Shown here in pieces: positions 1 to 11,831 of a stretch of 64,000 nt of DNA. The translations under genes and the position numbers were made by a program. The stretch is from Mactromeris polynyma (lineage: Eukaryota; Mollusca; Bivalvia; Venerida; Mactridae), in contig JASFXZ010000008.1 of assembly GCA_032209605.1 (NCBI GenBank), positions 1,860,001 through 1,924,000 of the forward strand, in the 5' to 3' direction. The notes beneath the pieces are model-generated. The model was not told the origin of the DNA. It did not search any database and worked only from the letters and a program-made list of their open reading frames with translations. The stretch's first letter is position 1; each line of letters begins with the position of its first letter.

Positions 1-35
1 ATAGTTCATACATGGTTGTTTTTTATATATTGATC

Positions 36-284
36 GGCCTTGTTCACAACCATTTTAAGACTGAAACTCAGACTTAGACTTTAAATTTGCTGAGTTTATA
101 TTTACCAGCCTTTCGATTTTATTAAATCTGAACAAACGAAATTTTGTCTCAAGGGTGGATATTATCCACTCTACACATAAACCAATTTTCATTCAAATCT
201 ATTCTGTTATAACAACGTAATCTTACGTCTTGAGCAAAAAAACATTTACTATTTTAAAATAGTAAATTGTTTGTGAACAAGGCC
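36..284. mobile_element. MITE-like element with 14-bp terminal inverted repeats
   Basis: The left end GGCCTTGTTCACAA (36-49) is the exact reverse complement of TTGTGAACAAGGCC (271-284). The interior starts with TAAGACTGAAACTCAGA, also found at the left end of the inverted-repeat element at 42090-42306, so the two are related. There is no coding capacity. The family is not recognised, and non-autonomous DNA transposon is inferred from structure only. Confidence 0.55.
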
Positions 285-1059
285 ACCGGTTCTGAGTAGA
301 TCACGTATACCTCAACAATAAGCTCGAACTGATCATACATATTGTGTTCTTGTCTGTCAATATTACTCGTACTAATTAAGTAACAGAAAAGGGTTGTTCC
401 ATGCATTACACCAGACCAGTCCAACCCTTTATATTGCTGTTGGATTGTTATGCATATTTGAGGACATATAAAATCTACTGCCATTGGCACAAATTACTTG
501 TTGTTTCGAAGAGACGTGGTCAGCGTGGTCGTGATTTGGTGAGATTTGAACACACGACTTTTCCTCTTCCACACATTCCCTCTTATCCTAACTTTCAGAT
601 AGAAAATATCAACACTAGATCGTTCAGATTACACAGTGATCATGATTTGAACGGTGTTCTATCATATATCTCGGTCGTTTACTTTAAATATATCTTCAAA
701 ACATTTTCAGATTTGATAGTATGAATGTCGCTCATTAATAGCTAACGAGCCCATCCTATAGATAAGAAATCAAGTCACATAATATTAGAATGATTTATAG
801 AGATGTGGCGATGCCGTGCATTGTCTCATTATAGGATGCATTATATGAATTTAAAACTCCCTGGATGACGATTGATCAAGTTCTAAATACATTATGGTGT
901 AATGGTTATATTGTCTTGTTAATATTTCGTTGTCTCTTTTATTTTGCAACCAACGAGGCGTATGTTCACCGTGACAATTTGACTGCATATATTACATACA
1001 TGTTCATTTGTCCTCAACTTCTAATTCATGTTGGTTGTCAGTTTCATGTGTCAGTTACG

Positions 1060-1170
1060 TAGAGTAGAACAAGCTAGTCCTAGTTGGTAACCCAGGAATA
1101 CTGATTAGGTCAACTGACCACGGAACATAACTGAAATACTGCTGAAAAAAGCATACAACTCAAACATGTA
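1060..1170 (+). mobile_element. SINE family C, 3' fragment
   Basis: It contains GTTGGTAACCCAGGAATACT, then GGTCAACTGACC and ACTGAAATACTGCTGAAAA. The same order of motifs recurs near 2290-2480 (reverse), 14405-14545, 31115-31350, 34935-35200 and 48890-49010. The tRNA-like head is missing in this copy. Confidence 0.6.
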
Positions 1171-2054
1171 AACACCATTTTCATTGCGGTTTTAAAGGCT
1201 GTATAATATGTACCCGACAAAATAAAAATGATAGAACTTTTATGCATATTTTATCACTTTTCGCAAAGTTGACCATGTGCGCAGACATCATGTCAAATCA
1301 AGACAATCGTTTATCGGCATATATAAATCACTTCTACGCCAAGTAAACACATTAATGGAATTTTACGAAGTAAAGTGTGTCGTACATCCAACAGGGTAGA
1401 TAAACTCATAGATTCAAATATGTGACTCTCAAACATTTACCATAACACGACATATTACCAAATACTCAGCTTTCATGTCCCATGTGCACTGAACAAAGGG
1501 TATTTTATTGTTAGATGAAATATACCGCTAATCACAAGAAATCATGGGATTTAAAATCTGATGGGAGACTCGCCGTGAAATGTATACCTTAATGCCTTTG
1601 TTCACATTGTTTTCCTTTATATATCGGAACATACATGGACATCTTATACAAAAGCATTGTTCAACTTCAACTAAAATACTCGAAATTAGTTCAACTTTAC
1701 AGAGAAGATAATATGGGTTATTTTCGGCATTAAACATTTATGAGATTTAGAAATTTACATTAACTTAAAATAAATATTCCAGAATAGATACATTGATTAC
1801 ATAAATATAGTGTTTGGCTCTAGACTCTTCCATTACATTCACATAAAATTCCTGTCTGGATTGATTTTTATAACATTAAGTCAAAAAAACAGAATGCAGC
1901 TTAATTTGCTTTCATATTATGTATTTTCTGACATTTCCAAAATGATTGATCAATTTACTTTGTTGATACTGATTGGCGATATTGTGACCGAGATTAAACT
2001 CTTAAGAGCCAGTGATATTCAGTATACATTGCACCGCATTATGACGTGTGTTTG

Positions 2055-2205
2055 AATTGCAGTGCAACCTCTCCAGAGCGACCATGTCTTGAGCATAACC
2101 TCCCTATCAAAAACAATATGAATCATCCTGTAGAATAACCTCTCTAGTGCGACAACTTCTAAACTGCAGTCGACATCTCCCAACGTGTGTCGGTCTGGGT
2201 GCACT
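2055..2205. repeat. Dispersed repeat fragment (CAACCTCT...AGAGCGACC type)
   Basis: GTGCAACCTCTCCAGAGCGA here is close to GTGCAACTTCTACAGAGCGA near 56650. Both are followed by further 'ACCTC' lines about 50 and 100 bp on. This resembles the decayed end of a pogo-like inverted-repeat element. Only two copies are seen in the window. Confidence 0.4.
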
Positions 2206-2289
2206 TTATTCCACAGAACGAATTAACAGTATTTCTCTTGAAGCCACTGATGGAATATTATAGAACATGCCTTTGTTTGTATTGGATTT

Positions 2290-2480
2290 TACGCCGTTTC
2301 TCAACAGTATTTCAGTCATATACGATGATCAGTTGACCTAACCAGTGCCTCTGGGTTACCAAGCAGTACTAGCCTGCTTCTCCGCAAGCAACTTACAACT
2401 TCTCCTCATAAATCAGAGTTCCGAGATGGAGGACAAATGACTTATCTTTAGTCGAATTATCACGGGTTTAGCAGTTGGTT
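2290..2480 (-). mobile_element. SINE family C, reverse copy
   Basis: The reverse complement reads GTTGCTTGCGGAGAAGCAGG, then TAGTACTGCTTGGTAACCCA, GTTAGGTCAACTGATC and GACTGAAATACTGTTGAGAA. It is collinear with the other family C copies. The tRNA-like head is not clear. Confidence 0.6.
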
Positions 2481-5346
2481 GTTCTACTGACTGAGCTGAC
2501 CGAGCGGAACGCTATTATTGAACATAATGATACCAACTAAAATATAGCCCTGACACAAGGTCAACGGTCGTAGCTTAATGAATCCTTACAATATACAAGA
2601 TACCATAGAACATATGCTTATATTATTCAATTAACTGTAATGATAAGAATAAGTAAATCTAATATAAGACCAGTCTCGTAGATTATATGACTCGAGTATG
2701 TATTCCCCATAAAAGATGGTTTCCGGGCATGCTGTCATTTTTTAGTTTTAATGGATTGGTCATGTTTTAGGAACATTGTTTGGCCTAGCCTACTTGATGG
2801 CATATTTCTGCTGGTGTACTCATTCATGTTGTGTTATTGTTGGATCACATCTCCTTCTCTTTTCGTACTTCATTGAATATCAAAGATATGTATTACGTTA
2901 TCACATCGGTATAGTTGTCTCCCCAATGCATGTCAATATATGTTTTATCAAGATCGGATTCCTTGCGATTGGGAAATTGGCAGAAGTAGCAGTAACATCT
3001 GTAGTTCTACTATTGCTCTTGTTGCTATAGTACTGGCAGGTATACGGCCTTCTACAACCAACTTTATGTTGCTCTTTGCTGTCATAGTCATTTGTTATGG
3101 TAACAAAAATAATGATAGCCTTCTATAGTATTTCATCGTTTTTTTGACGAATTTTAAATCAAAAGAATGTTACCATTTACTTTCTTCAATACTGTCCACC
3201 TTGTTCGGTCTATATTTGTATTTACAGTGTTAGAAATGTTTAATGCTGATACAAGGGAGACAGTATGACAGTGTGTACCGTCAGTTCTGGTTGGTAGCAG
3301 TGATACTGCTGGTATTACTATTACTGTTACTTCTGCTAACTTCACATCGATCGAAGATTAAGTTTTATTCACATGTTTATGTACCTTGGTAAAATTGTCA
3401 ATGACTGCTAACGGACGTATTCTTTAAAAACGTATCCGAGTCCCCTTGTACAATTATATATGGCGGCATTATAATTCTTTGAAATTTTTGAACATATGAG
3501 TAATTGTCTAGGTCTCAACAATGGAATATTGTCATACCTTAAAATTAAACTGAATCCGATAAAGTTTTCTTCCGAATTAGATACACGTGTTGCCTTTCGC
3601 TAAGCGTTTGTTTTGCGTTGTATCGGTTCCTTTGTTAGATCAAATGAGCCAATCACTTATTTCGACAATGACTTTAAAATCTCCAGAAAAAAACCAAGTC
3701 TGGAACTAACACGTGTTATATAACGTGCTTTTATGCTAAACCGTTTACGCTTGAAGGACAACTTTCAATGACTTCCTAATGTCGCAACTAGAGTGTTTAC
3801 AATGTCTGAAAAAAATATTTATGACGCTCTGCTTTTAGTTTCAATCAGCTAAACCATTCATGGTAAATGAAGCTCATTGAAACAAATTTGATAAGATGTT
3901 AACAACCTAGATTGGCGTTTTAATTACAAATTCTACTTCCATACTTCCAGCAATCGGAGTGAAAACAGAAAGATTAGAATTCAAATGTGGCATTTACAAA
4001 TTATATCCTGTCAATAATCCCTTAATAGTTGCAAATTAAGCGTTAATCGAGCAACTGAATTGCAAATTGGACAAATCTTATTGGCATTTATTGGGAATGG
4101 TGGAATTATTCCTCTCAATATTTTCTAAGATTATATTTTATGAATGCCATATTACTTGCGCGTATAACATTATTTCACACATTTTGTGTGAATAAAACAA
4201 TTAAATCTTAATGAGTTTCCTTATTTGTATGGCAAACATTTTCTGCGCGCCACACGTTAACAAGATGAACACAAAGGCAAAAAAGAAGACAGTGCGGAAC
4301 CTATGCCTCGCACAAAACCCGGTTGCATTTTTTCTTAAAATCTTAAAGCTGATAAATAAACCAGACGTTATACTTTCGGGAAAACTAGTACTGAACAATG
4401 ATATACGAGGGTGGTTCAGAATAACGTAGACGTTTGCTGAAAAAGTTTATTAATATATGGATTTTAATTATATTTTCTGCAACTTTCATTTTTCAAATTC
4501 TAACAACGTTCCCGCTCGTATATACGAGTATGTATGGACTTTGATTTTGATTTTCTTATTGCCATAGTAACTAATATTCATACCGGTGGGACAGCTTAAC
4601 GTGTATACAAATCCCCATTCTCGACAGCTCTCGGGTATTTCCGTACCACTTCGTTACTCGGATAACACCCTCTAGTGTATGTAAGGCGGAGCACTATGTA
4701 GCAAAACTCAACATTTTGTGCGGTCAAGAAATAGTTAATCATTTCAATAACTTCGATAAATTCACGTAAGAGATGGATTATCGTGGTCATTTCTAGTTAA
4801 AAACTCACATATTTTAGTCTTCATATAGCTTAAATATTACATTCATCAGCACTCCAGCGTTCATGACGCCATCTTGTTTTTATGACATTCGAATGGTATT
4901 TCCGAAAGTAGTGCCTAACGTACATCCGAGGCACTTTACGTAGTTGGCCGAGGATTTCCGAATGTACAAATCCCCTGAGAGTTGTCTTCCCGCATATCCC
5001 TCTTTGGGTTATTTTACAGGTGTTACTTTGGGAGGCCATTATACACGGTAACATTGGCATTATCTCCAAAGTTCAACTTCATGTAAATGGTAGTGGTGAA
5101 CCGATCGGTAATGTTACGAGATTGATGACGTCACATAATTGTTCAGACCCTCTTACTATCGTACTATTCTGCGAGAAACTTCGGTATGCGAAAGAAAGTC
5201 AACATAATTCTTGGAGACCCCTCGTATTCAACGTCTTATTGTTACGGGAAAAACCGAACTCGACGACGGACACAGCCGATTCGATAAATAAACATAAATA
5301 CTTTTATTGAGCGAGAAAATGTTTACAGAATGTTTTATTTTTTCAG

Positions 5347-5391
5347 GATGAGTTAAATCAAGTTATGACAACCAATGTGTGGTTACGACAG
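5347..5391 (+). CDS. nAChR subunit exon 3 (loop D), locus 1
   Basis: The 45-nt phase 0/0 exon encodes DELNQVMTTNVWLRQ. It is bounded by an acceptor (TTTTTTCAG, ending 5346) and a donor (GTGAGT, from 5392). In nicotinic receptors this exon carries loop D of the complementary face. The Trp of NVW is the conserved aromatic residue corresponding to W55 in muscle-type numbering. The family consensus is close to DEKNQVLTTNVWLKQ, and the 45-nt length is conserved in many animals. It is too short to stand out as an open frame. It joins in frame to exon 4a or 4b across a 14-15 kb intron. No second exon 3 was found, so both 3' blocks would have to share it. Confidence 0.9.
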
Positions 5392-5897
5392 GTGAGTTTG
5401 ATATGAAATATTTCTGGAAATGAATTTATTACTTTAAGGAGTTATCGCGTTATTGCTTAAATACGTGAAAGATTTCATCCAGTTTTGACAAATTGAGTGG
5501 AAATCAAGTCAGAAATGATTCATCAAATATAGATATGATCATTCGAAAATTTCAATTATATAAGATTCTGCCAATAGCAAACAGCGATGAGAAATGATAA
5601 ACGCTTAATTTTAACAAAACATCGTCTGGTAATGCAGCCAATTAATTTGCACTCTATGATCACAAATATTTGGTCTTCTTTCATTAATATCGATTATTTT
5701 CATAAATAAATATTGAATATATTTCTTATTAAAAACCCTGCTTCAGCCGTATATCATAAGGTGATTACCATCAATACTGCAGTAAAACCGTTTGAAAAAT
5801 GGAACAATTAGAGTAAGGTGGGGTAAAAGGCCTACGCGTAAAAATTCGGACATTTAGATTTACCGTGTCGCGCGCTATTCTTTTTGTGACGTCTGAT

Positions 5898-6621
5898 GGG
5901 GCCGTCACACCATAACGTTCTGGTCAGCGTTCTATGACGTTTGAGGAAACGTTGGTAATCGTCCGTGGTCGCTAGTATAGCGCCAGAAGAGCGTTGTGTG
6001 AACGCTGGTGAACGCTGGTAATCGTCGGTGATCGTCGGTGATCGGCGGAGAACGCTGGTCCGAAAATAAAGTTTTGAACATGCACAAAAGTTCTCATGGA
6101 CACCAGCGTTCTTCAACGTTTAACTTTAAACGCTGGAGAACGCTGGAGAACGCTTGAGAACGTTCGTAGAACGTTGTACGCGTTCGGCTATTGTTAGTCA
6201 GTCGTTTCCCTAGCGTTACTTGGTTGTTATTAATCGTTCACAATCTTTGCTTTGTAGTGAACGACTCACTGGCGACCTGTCAACGACCACTGAACGGACC
6301 CCTAGCGCACGCAGCGTGTGAATAACGTCAAACGAACGTCATACACGCTAGTCACACGCTCAACACGCTCGTCTAACGTTGACTAATCGTTCGTCGCGCG
6401 CCAGTGACACGTCAGCACACGCTAATAGTTTTCAGGGGTGTCTTACTTGGTCGCTGGTACACGCTCCTCATGCGTTAGTCACACGCTGGTCATGCGTTAG
6501 TCACACGTTAGTCACACGCCAGATGTGTCCAACTCACCCTAGAACGCTCGAAACTTGAACGATTAAACATTCTTAGAACGTTCATAGAACGCTGACCAGA
6601 ACGTTATGGTGTGACGGCCCC
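5898..6621. mobile_element. 724-bp element with long terminal inverted repeats
   Basis: The left end GGGGCCGTCACACCATAACG (from 5898), continuing through TTCTGGTCAGCGTTCTATGA, is matched base for base by the reverse complement of the right end, which finishes at 6621. The inverted repeats are about 40-41 bp. The interior is made of short recurring words (GAACGCTGG, CGTTAGTCACACGC, ATCGTCGGTG) and is more GC-rich than its surroundings. It has no transposase-sized frame. The superfamily is not recognised and no convincing long target-site duplication is visible. Confidence 0.8.
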
Positions 6622-8229
6622 ATTACGCAGATGTGAATACCGCGAAAAATTTACACGTATCTTCAAATGTAAGTTTTTAATTCTCATTTTTTTGTAATTT
6701 TACACTATTTTGTGTTAACGCTGTTTAGTTAATATTTTAGTATTGCCTCGTACACCTTGTATACTCGATTTTTGCCATTCGTGCGTTTGTTTGACGGTAT
6801 TTATGCAGTGCTTACATGATCGCGAAATTGTACTACATTTTAACAGAAGTTATTTATAGAAATATAATGTTTAGAGGATATTGCCCCTTATCAACATGCG
6901 TTAACAAGGCAAAAATCAATACAGTTATGTTCAATTTATTGAGCTTTATCTCGTTTTGTATCTCGCGTTAAATAGGTTATAAATGTATAGGTCTCGTGCA
7001 AACTTGCACGCATAACCAGTTATGTCTTAATCGCACTCATGGTTATTATTGTATCGTATTAATATGGGCGCTTTGCCCCACCTTACGCTACAACATGTTG
7101 GTCAGAATATTCTCCTGATACCCATGTACCCATGTACACTATCTTGGGACCAAAGAAAACTTGAAATATTTTTTCCAGCATATTTGAATGATGTGGTGTG
7201 TTCGAGCAACCGTTTAGTTATGTCATAATATTTATGTTAAATACTATTCATTGTCAATATAATACGCTTAAAAACGAGAAATAAATAAATTTGAATTTAA
7301 TGAGAAGCAACACATGTACATGACCCCTATTTCAATGTGGGTGAATATCTTAAAATTTGCTAAAAAACATATGAGAATCATGCGTACATTTGTATAAAAA
7401 TGACTGTTAATAAATTTAGGAATTTCAGTAACCAAATACGTAGTCTTTATTGTTTAGATGATCTAGGGACCAGTTTGTTTAAAGAGACAAAAAATAATTT
7501 TTACAGACATCAGATAAATGCCAAGAATGAACTGTCTGTTACAGACATCAGACTAGATAATAAAATTTCCATGACAAAAAATACAATCTAGAAAGATGTA
7601 ACATGGGGAATCAATGTCTAATTAAATTTAAAGCGATTTAGATACGGCTCGTTTTTCCCCCTAAAACTAATTGTCTGGACCGGAAAAAGAGGATAAACCT
7701 TAAGTGTTACGTATATCTAAACTTACAAGTATCTTGAATCATTTGTTCTGGATTGAATTATTCTGAGACAATTTTTGCATATCTTGAGGAATTCAATTTC
7801 TTATACATTATTCTTTTAAGAGTATGCTTTCATACAAAACAAAAATGTTGTCATAAGACTAACACTATCAAGTTACATGCAGCAATATTTAGAGTAATTA
7901 TTCAGCAAACTTCCCATATTTTTTTGGTGTGCTTAAGCGGAGGACGTTAATATACTCTTGAACAAGAACTGACAATTGTGAGATCCTCACCGGTGAAGTA
8001 TATAAGATAGTGTTCCAAACCCACTTATATACCGCTTTCCACTGGCATCGCCTTGACTGCTGTTTTGATTAACAACATTGACGTTACCAGATCACTTCCA
8101 TGTCCAAAATTTGACCTCAGAGGATAACTGAACGTTGTAAGGGCCGTTTGCTCGTGGTTAAAAGCATGACATATAAATTGTATCAATGACATGGGCAATG
8201 TTTTTAAACATCTCTTGTACAAGGACATT

Positions 8230-8490
8230 CTCCCGTGGCCGAGTGTTTGAGGCATCCGCCTTGGGAGCAAGAGGTGGAAGGTATGAATCCCGGTAAGGGC
8301 CCGTTCTGATATGGCCGGTTGGTGAGCCGCCGGATAGTTAAATAATGCTTATCGTGTACATACCTGCCTACAGATGCATGAGTTTAGAGGATAAGAATCG
8401 GGAAGTAAATGCGCTCGAAAAAGTAGGTGTCTCATAAGTCAGAAATGGCTGGACCTTTAAATAGGGAAAACACTGTAATAAATAAATACT
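8230..8490 (+). mobile_element. tRNA-derived SINE, family A
   Basis: The head CCCGTGGCCGAGTGTTTGAG resembles a Ser/Leu-type tRNA A box (TGGCCGAGTG), and GGTATGAATCCC resembles a B box. The body (GATATGGCCGGTTGGTGAGC and GTAGGTGTCTCATAAGTCAG) recurs in reverse at 43800-44032. It ends in an AATAAATAAATA tail. A functional tRNA gene is unlikely because the tRNA-like part does not close into a clean acceptor stem. Confidence 0.75.
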
Positions 8491-8987
8491 TTATTTTATT
8501 CAGTCAATTGGTCCAGCTTTCTGATATATTTGTGTTCAAAATCACTTTATTAGAACTGATCTGAGTATTGAATAAATAATGAAAGCATCATTGACATTTA
8601 TTACAAGAAATAAATCCCATCTAATGCAAGATATCTCGAGTGTATCCATACGAATATGGTAAAATATCTATTGACTAATCTTTTTAAACCATCCCACGCT
8701 CTCCGCTTAAACGTTTCTTTTTTGGTAATTTGTAAAACATATTTTCGTTCGACATGTAAACATGTAGCCTCTATATAACGATATTTACTTGCCATTGATT
8801 CACCTGTTTACTAGATTTGTCGACATAGGATTTATTTCATTCGGAACGACAATATAACATAGATATGAATGTTGATCCTATAAGCAATATTTTTATTATT
8901 AAATGATATTATGTTTCATAGGCTTAGCTAAGAATTGCTTGTTTTCTACACTTAGAAGTGGATCTACGTCGGTCAGTAAGATCTGTT

Positions 8988-9425
8988 TAACACATAGGAT
9001 AAAAACCAGTGTTTAATAGATCAAATACATGTACCATAAATGATTGAATAAGCCAAGCAGATAAGTTGAACACATAGGATGCAATACCAGTGTTTGATAG
9101 ATCAATGTTTGATAGATCAAATACATGTACCATAAATGATTGAATAAGCCAAGTTGATAAGTTGAACACATAGGATGCAATACCAGTGTGGAACATTGCA
9201 TGGAATAACAGTTTTTGATAGATCAAAATTAAAACATGTACCAAAAATAGTTGAACAAGCTAGGTTGATAAGTTTGGAACATTGCATGCAATACCAGTGT
9301 TTGATAGATAAAATATATGTACCATAAATGAGTGAACAAGCTAAGTTGATAAGTGTGGAACATTGCATGGAATAACAGTGTTTGATAGATCAAATATATG
9401 TTCCAAAAATAGTTGAACAAGCAGT
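8988..9425. repeat. Tandem array, about 80-bp imperfect units
   Basis: About five diverged units contain AACACATAGGATGCAATACC, TGTTTGATAGATCAAATACA, TGTACCATAAATGATTGAAT and AGCCAAGTTGATAAGTT in order. Some units carry the variant GTGGAACATTGCATGGAATA. The overlapping reading frames on the - strand here are repeat artefacts. Confidence 0.8.
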
Positions 9426-11673
9426 GCTTGGTTTTTATTTAATACAACAATTCAACATCGAGTTTCTTACACGCACTCATATATTGCTAGCCGTGATATC
9501 ATTACTCGTTAATGCTATATAGATGATGAATAGCCTCATGTGGGTAATTTAGACCACTTAGTGTAGTTTCTACCTTATCAATTACTTTCCATGAAGCAGT
9601 CACTCAGTGACATTTAGCGCTACTTTCCGGACGTATTTAGGAACGAATGACCAGGCACTAACAACAACGAAGCATTTCTTTACCACTATAACTGCCTGAG
9701 TTAGTGGCAATAATTATTGATTACACTAGGGGTGATATCAAAAGATATAGACCCAAAGTCTAAACATAACTTTTCCATGCATTGTTCCTTTAACGTTTCT
9801 ATTGTTCATCTAAATTTAACGGAAAGTTGATTAATTGTAAAACACGTTTATTCCATGGTTGCTGTGACTTCTTTAACAATGAGAACATATAAGGTCATTG
9901 TCTGTGGATAGCTAGGATCTAGTCTCGCCATTGCTTACGTAACGTAAGTTTATGGATTCTATTACGCGTCTGTCGATGTGCTTATATTCACACACGATCG
10001 TAGTTACATCAGGTACAGGTAATCAGTTGATATAATTAAACAATAGAATCATGCTTATGGTCAAATTCTTATATAAACAGTTCTGTTCTGTTGTGGTTCA
10101 GACTGAAAGAAAAATGTTACGCTTGCAAGTTTACGAAATTCTGCATCACACAACGGATATTGTATAAAGAAAGACAAGTCCTTAAAAGGTTTATCATTAT
10201 CATATACATTAGTCGTGTTATGTATGCGACTTACGTCTTGAAATCAGTCCATAATGATGTTTTATCATCAATTAAATGCGAAATTCAGATCAGTATGCAT
10301 TAGTTGTCAAAGTAATTTTGGACATCATCATATATTTAAAACAAGTCCAGAGTAATGTTGCTTTCTCGGAATTAGACCTATCAATCTTCAAGTATTCAAT
10401 ATTCAACCTAATACATTCATCTTTTTGGTGCAAAGAGTACAAGTATACTGCAATTTAGTGTAATTTTTCAGACGTCTTGAGTGATAAAATACTTTACGAC
10501 AAGATGGGTTCAGTCATTCCTGAAAGCAGATTTAGGATTTTCTTAATTTGTTTTATTTTCAAAGCATAGCGTCAAGATAAACTATCTCTGTACCCGTGAA
10601 TTCGGTTCTACGAGCTCCAATATTTAATTCAGTACAATTAATGATATATCCGCCATATTCAGTGAAGTGAAATGTTACAGGAAATACATACACTTCGTGC
10701 ACGTTTACTTATTTCCTATTATTCTAATTATGAACAAATAATTATTCATTCTGTCATCACGTATTTTCTCTCTCATTCTCGTTTGGAGTGTTTTTGGTAT
10801 GATTAACTATGAGCGTTTGTCAAAGTTCTGCCTTCTGTAGAACTACTTTATGAGTTCTTTCGGCGCAGTCGTATTGTGCTCGCTTTTTCTAGTTAAGTCG
10901 TAGGTGGTGCGTAGCCAAACAAAATTAAAGTTAAATGTCGATGAAAATTTTGTCAGCCGAACTTCGTTTATAAACTGGACGCTGAGTTGTTCAAATCTGC
11001 ACGCACGTTGTAAACGGAGGGTTTGAACGGAATAAATTAGTATGTCCTAATTATGGTTTGATTTTAGACATTCTATCTTGTGTTAAACATTCTTGCGGAT
11101 AGTGGCTAGACTTTTAACTGCAGTTTGTACTTAAAACATCAAAATAAAAAAATAGTATGTTAATCAATGTTATCAGACAAAGTCAACAGTAGTGCTATAA
11201 GTGTTCTATAGTCGTAATAGCTAAATGGATTCAACACAAGTGCGATGAAAATAGGACTAGTGTTCGAAGAAATCATGTTTCCTTTGAATAAAATTAGAAT
11301 AAATATTGCCTAAGCTTTTTACTTCTTTGTCGATTCGAAAGTTTTGATATATTTGATGTAGTTTAGTTTAAGGTGTACATGACCAATTATCATTTAATAT
11401 ACCTCGTATCTTATCTATATTGAACCGAAGCAGAATTAATATTTGGATTTCTTTAAATTTTATTAGTTCATTCATTTATTGGCAATTTGGCTTATCTAAG
11501 CCTTTGGCCATTTACAAATAACAAATATGGCAAAGACTTGCAATAGAGAACACAAGAAAAACATACAGTTACATGTAGGCGTGTGATATGATATAGGCTG
11601 ACAAGACAGCATATTATACATGTATATGGTAATACATGTAGATGTTTACAATGTACATTGTATTATTTGTATA

Positions 11674-11831
11674 GTGACAAATATGAGTGATAAACATGAA
11701 TGACAAACATGAGTGACAAATATGAGTGACAAACATGAATGACAAACATGAGTGACAAATATGAGTGACAAACATGAATGACAAACATGAGTGACAAATA
11801 TGAGTGACAAACATTAGTGAGAAATATGAGG
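11674..11831. repeat. 13-bp tandem array with 39-bp higher-order period
   Basis: Repeats of GACAAATATGAGT, GACAAACATGAAT and GACAAACATGAGT alternate in a three-unit (39-bp) pattern for about 150 bp. Because 39 is a multiple of 3, it leaves open frames on the - strand. I regard these as non-coding. Confidence 0.85.

Larger units (their letters stand above)
285..5346. other. Upstream non-coding stretch of locus 1, no exon recognised
   Basis: I looked on the + strand for receptor exon 2 (a segment with a YNKLV-like start and an LSQI-like end) and exon 1 (signal peptide) and saw neither. Short open frames here have no recognisable family signature. The stretch holds SINE fragments near 1060-1170 and 2290-2480, a diverged inverted-repeat-type fragment at 2055-2205, and otherwise AT-rich unique-looking sequence. 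The missing exons 1 and 2 of locus 1 probably lie before the window. Confidence 0.5.

Noticed and set aside
865..930. Frame with IDQVLNTLW resembling receptor exon 3 (NQVLTTNVW)
   Set aside because: No acceptor AG or donor GT at 45-nt spacing, and the flanking codons do not match the family. The clear exon 3 is at 5347-5391. Taken as chance similarity.
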